Shown here: one piece after another, positions 5,064 through 6,249 of the stretch
How the letters are laid out: each line of letters opens with the position of its first letter
Numbering within the stretch: the stretch's first letter is position 1
Assembly (NCBI GenBank): GCA_003647035.1
Contig: QMMB01000215.1
Span: forward strand, 1 to 6,249
Origin: Deltaproteobacteria bacterium
GTDB taxonomy: Bacteria; Myxococcota_A; Polyangia; Polyangiales; Houyiibacteriaceae
Direction: 5' to 3'
Length of the DNA stretch: 6,249 nucleotides
Made by a program: the position numbers and the translations under genes
Notes under the pieces: generated by a model
The model's database searches: none
What the model saw: the letters and a program-made list of their open reading frames with translations, nothing else
Told to the model about the DNA's origin: nothing

Positions 5064-6249
5064 CTACCGGCAGTCCCCGTAAGACAGGGTCTCCCAATCA
5101 CGAAGATCCTCTCGATCTTCGCCTCGCGCATACACCGGCGGGCTGCCGATGGGGGCGTCGACCGTGATCCGTTGGCCGCCTTCGACCGGAACCCCGGTCC
5201 AAACATTGAACCAGGTGCCCGCGGGGAAGTAGACGGAGCGTGACGTTGCGCCCTCCTCTATGACAGGCGCGACGAGGAGCGCGTCGCCGATCATGAACTG
5301 GTCGCTGATGTCCCAAGTCACGCGGTCCTCGGGGAAGACCAGCATGAGGTGGCGCAAGATGGGAGCGCCGGTCGTTTCGGCTTCAGCCCCGAGCGTCATG
5401 AAATCGTTCATGAGGGCGCAGTGGACATAGGTGAATTTTCGGAAGTGGCGGATGGTGCTTTCGTCTTTGTTCCAGCGCCAATTGTTGGCCTTGTCCGCCC
5501 CGTCGTGGGTGCGCATGATCGGAGTGAACGCGCCGAGTTCCGTCCAGCGCTGAAAGAGCTCTTTGGTGCTCGGCTCGTTGCCGCCGCGCGGAGAAGCAAA
5601 GCCCGCGATGTCGTGCGTCACGAAGGGTTGTCCCGCGAATCCGAGGTTCAGCATCGCTGGTATGACCGTAGGCAGGCCATCGAGCTCGCCCCAGTTGGTT
5701 TCCTGGTCGCCCACCCAGTGGATCTGCGCGACGCCTTGAACGTGTGTGAAGCCGGAGCGCGCGAACATCACCCAATCACTCCCTCGAACGTCTTCCATGG
5801 CCTCTCGCGTCGCACGCTGCCAATCGATCGGGAACGTGTTGCGGCGCGCGACAGGGTCGCTTCCGTCCTCGGGCGCGGAGCTCACAGGCACCCACTCGCC
5901 GAAGTCCGCCATCCAGCCATCGACCTCGTAGGTGCGCACAATCTCTTTGAGCGAGTCGCTGATGAACTCGAGAGTCGCCGGATTCGAAAAATCGGGGTGC
6001 GCGTCGTTCTGTGGCAGGTTGGGAACGGCGAAATCGATGTACGTATCTCCCATCTGATCGTTCAACAGGAGCCCCAACGCCTCCATGGAATCAAAGCGTG
6101 CCGCGAAGCGGCCGGGGTCATCTTCCACGGCAACGCTGTCGGGGTTGACGATGAACGGATTGACGTAGATCAGAAACTTGTAACCCGCCTCGTGAAAATC
6201 AAAGACCATCGCGTCGAAGCCGGGATACAAAGTCTCGTCCGGCTCCCAC
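5064..6249 (-). CDS. Glycoside hydrolase family 31, C-terminal part (5' end beyond window)
   Basis: The open frame runs off the right edge; the visible 394 residues begin WEPDETLYPGFD and end at TAG 5064-5066. The TTG at 6228-6230 is internal, not the start. Aligned from memory to E. coli sulfoquinovosidase YihQ, the best relative I know, roughly the first 300 residues are missing. The catalytic aspartates are present: the nucleophile in DGWMADFGEWVP (codon 5904-5906) and the acid/base in HWVGDQETNW (codon 5706-5708), 66 residues apart, as expected. Other shared blocks are LPTVIPAMLNLGFAG, FTPIMRTHDG...NNW and VDAPIGSPPVYARGE, the last in the C-terminal beta domain. The family hydrolyses alpha-glycosides. 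The position of YihQ Tyr508, which helps bind the sulfonate, is Phe here (THDIAGF, codon 5598-5600), as in ordinary GH31 enzymes, so an alpha-glucosidase or other alpha-glycosidase is as likely as a sulfoquinovosidase. Whether it is secreted cannot be seen. Confidence 0.92.
   Translation of the reverse strand, partial: WEPDETLYPGFDAMVFDFHEAGYKFLIYVNPFIVNPDSVAVEDDPGRFAARFDSMEALGLLLNDQMGDTYIDFAVPNLPQNDAHPDFSNPATLEFISDSLKEIVRTYEVDGWMADFGEWVPVSSAPEDGSDPVARRNTFPIDWQRATREAMEDVRGSDWVMFARSGFTHVQGVAQIHWVGDQETNWGELDGLPTVIPAMLNLGFAGQPFVTHDIAGFASPRGGNEPSTKELFQRWTELGAFTPIMRTHDGADKANNWRWNKDESTIRHFRKFTYVHCALMNDFMTLGAEAETTGAPILRHLMLVFPEDRVTWDISDQFMIGDALLVAPVIEEGATSRSVYFPAGTWFNVWTGVPVEGGQRITVDAPIGSPPVYARGEDREDLRDWETLSYGDCR

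Noticed and set aside
4946..5206. Minus-strand frame encoding a Cys-Gln dipeptide repeat
   Set aside because: The CQCQ run is only the translation of the CTGRCA array; the rest overlaps the GH31 coding region in another frame and looks like nothing known.
5064..6249. Naming the GH31 gene yihQ (sulfoquinovosidase)
   Set aside because: The sulfonate-contacting Tyr is Phe and the other diagnostic residues are outside the window, so only the family level is supported.

Overview
The window reads like a piece of chromosome from a GC-rich deltaproteobacterial or myxobacterial-type organism (Myxococcota). The main reasons are a secreted protein of the 'SCE4755' polysaccharide monooxygenase-like type (named after a Sorangium protein) with a MYXO-CTERM-like C-terminal tail, the high GC content with strong third-position G/C bias, and a bacterial TMTC-like membrane/TPR protein. 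It looks like ordinary chromosome: no transposase, integrase, tRNA, rRNA or CRISPR array was seen, and no gene-free stretch exceeds 300 bases.

Left part (1-1975): the tail of an unrecognised, probably beta-rich protein (stop at 186-188) is followed by a small PPOX-class flavin/F420-type split-barrel protein (281-676) with a strong Shine-Dalgarno. It converges, with a 14 bp gap, on a lipoprotein carrying a DUF3365/Tll0287-like haem c domain (691-1230, minus). That gene is divergent, across 85 bp, from a secreted LPMO-like protein (1316-1975). This protein has a predicted mature N-terminal histidine, a second conserved histidine in an HPGHYRIAF segment, and a Cys-TM-Arg sorting tail.

Middle (1986-3221): a complete metF (5,10-methylenetetrahydrofolate reductase) starts 10 bp after the LPMO-like stop, probably from its own promoter that overlaps the end of that gene. 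It converges with a 9 bp gap on an unrecognised 120-residue membrane protein (minus).

Right part (2859-6249, all minus): reading leftwards from the right edge come the C-terminal half of a GH31 glycoside hydrolase, a 99 bp intergenic stretch dominated by a CTGRCA hexanucleotide tandem repeat, a 573-residue TMTC-like polytopic membrane protein with about five C-terminal TPRs, and, 21 bp later, the 120-residue membrane protein.

How the genes may work together: only two links are suggested by the sequence. The TMTC-like gene and the small membrane gene form a likely transcription unit. The secreted haem lipoprotein and the LPMO-like protein share a divergent promoter region and are both exported, so a redox partnership can be imagined but is unproven. 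metF is housekeeping one-carbon/methionine metabolism and appears unconnected to its neighbours. The best candidate for less-described biology is the surface-anchored LPMO-like protein beside the haem lipoprotein. The hexanucleotide repeat and the atypical GH31 come next.
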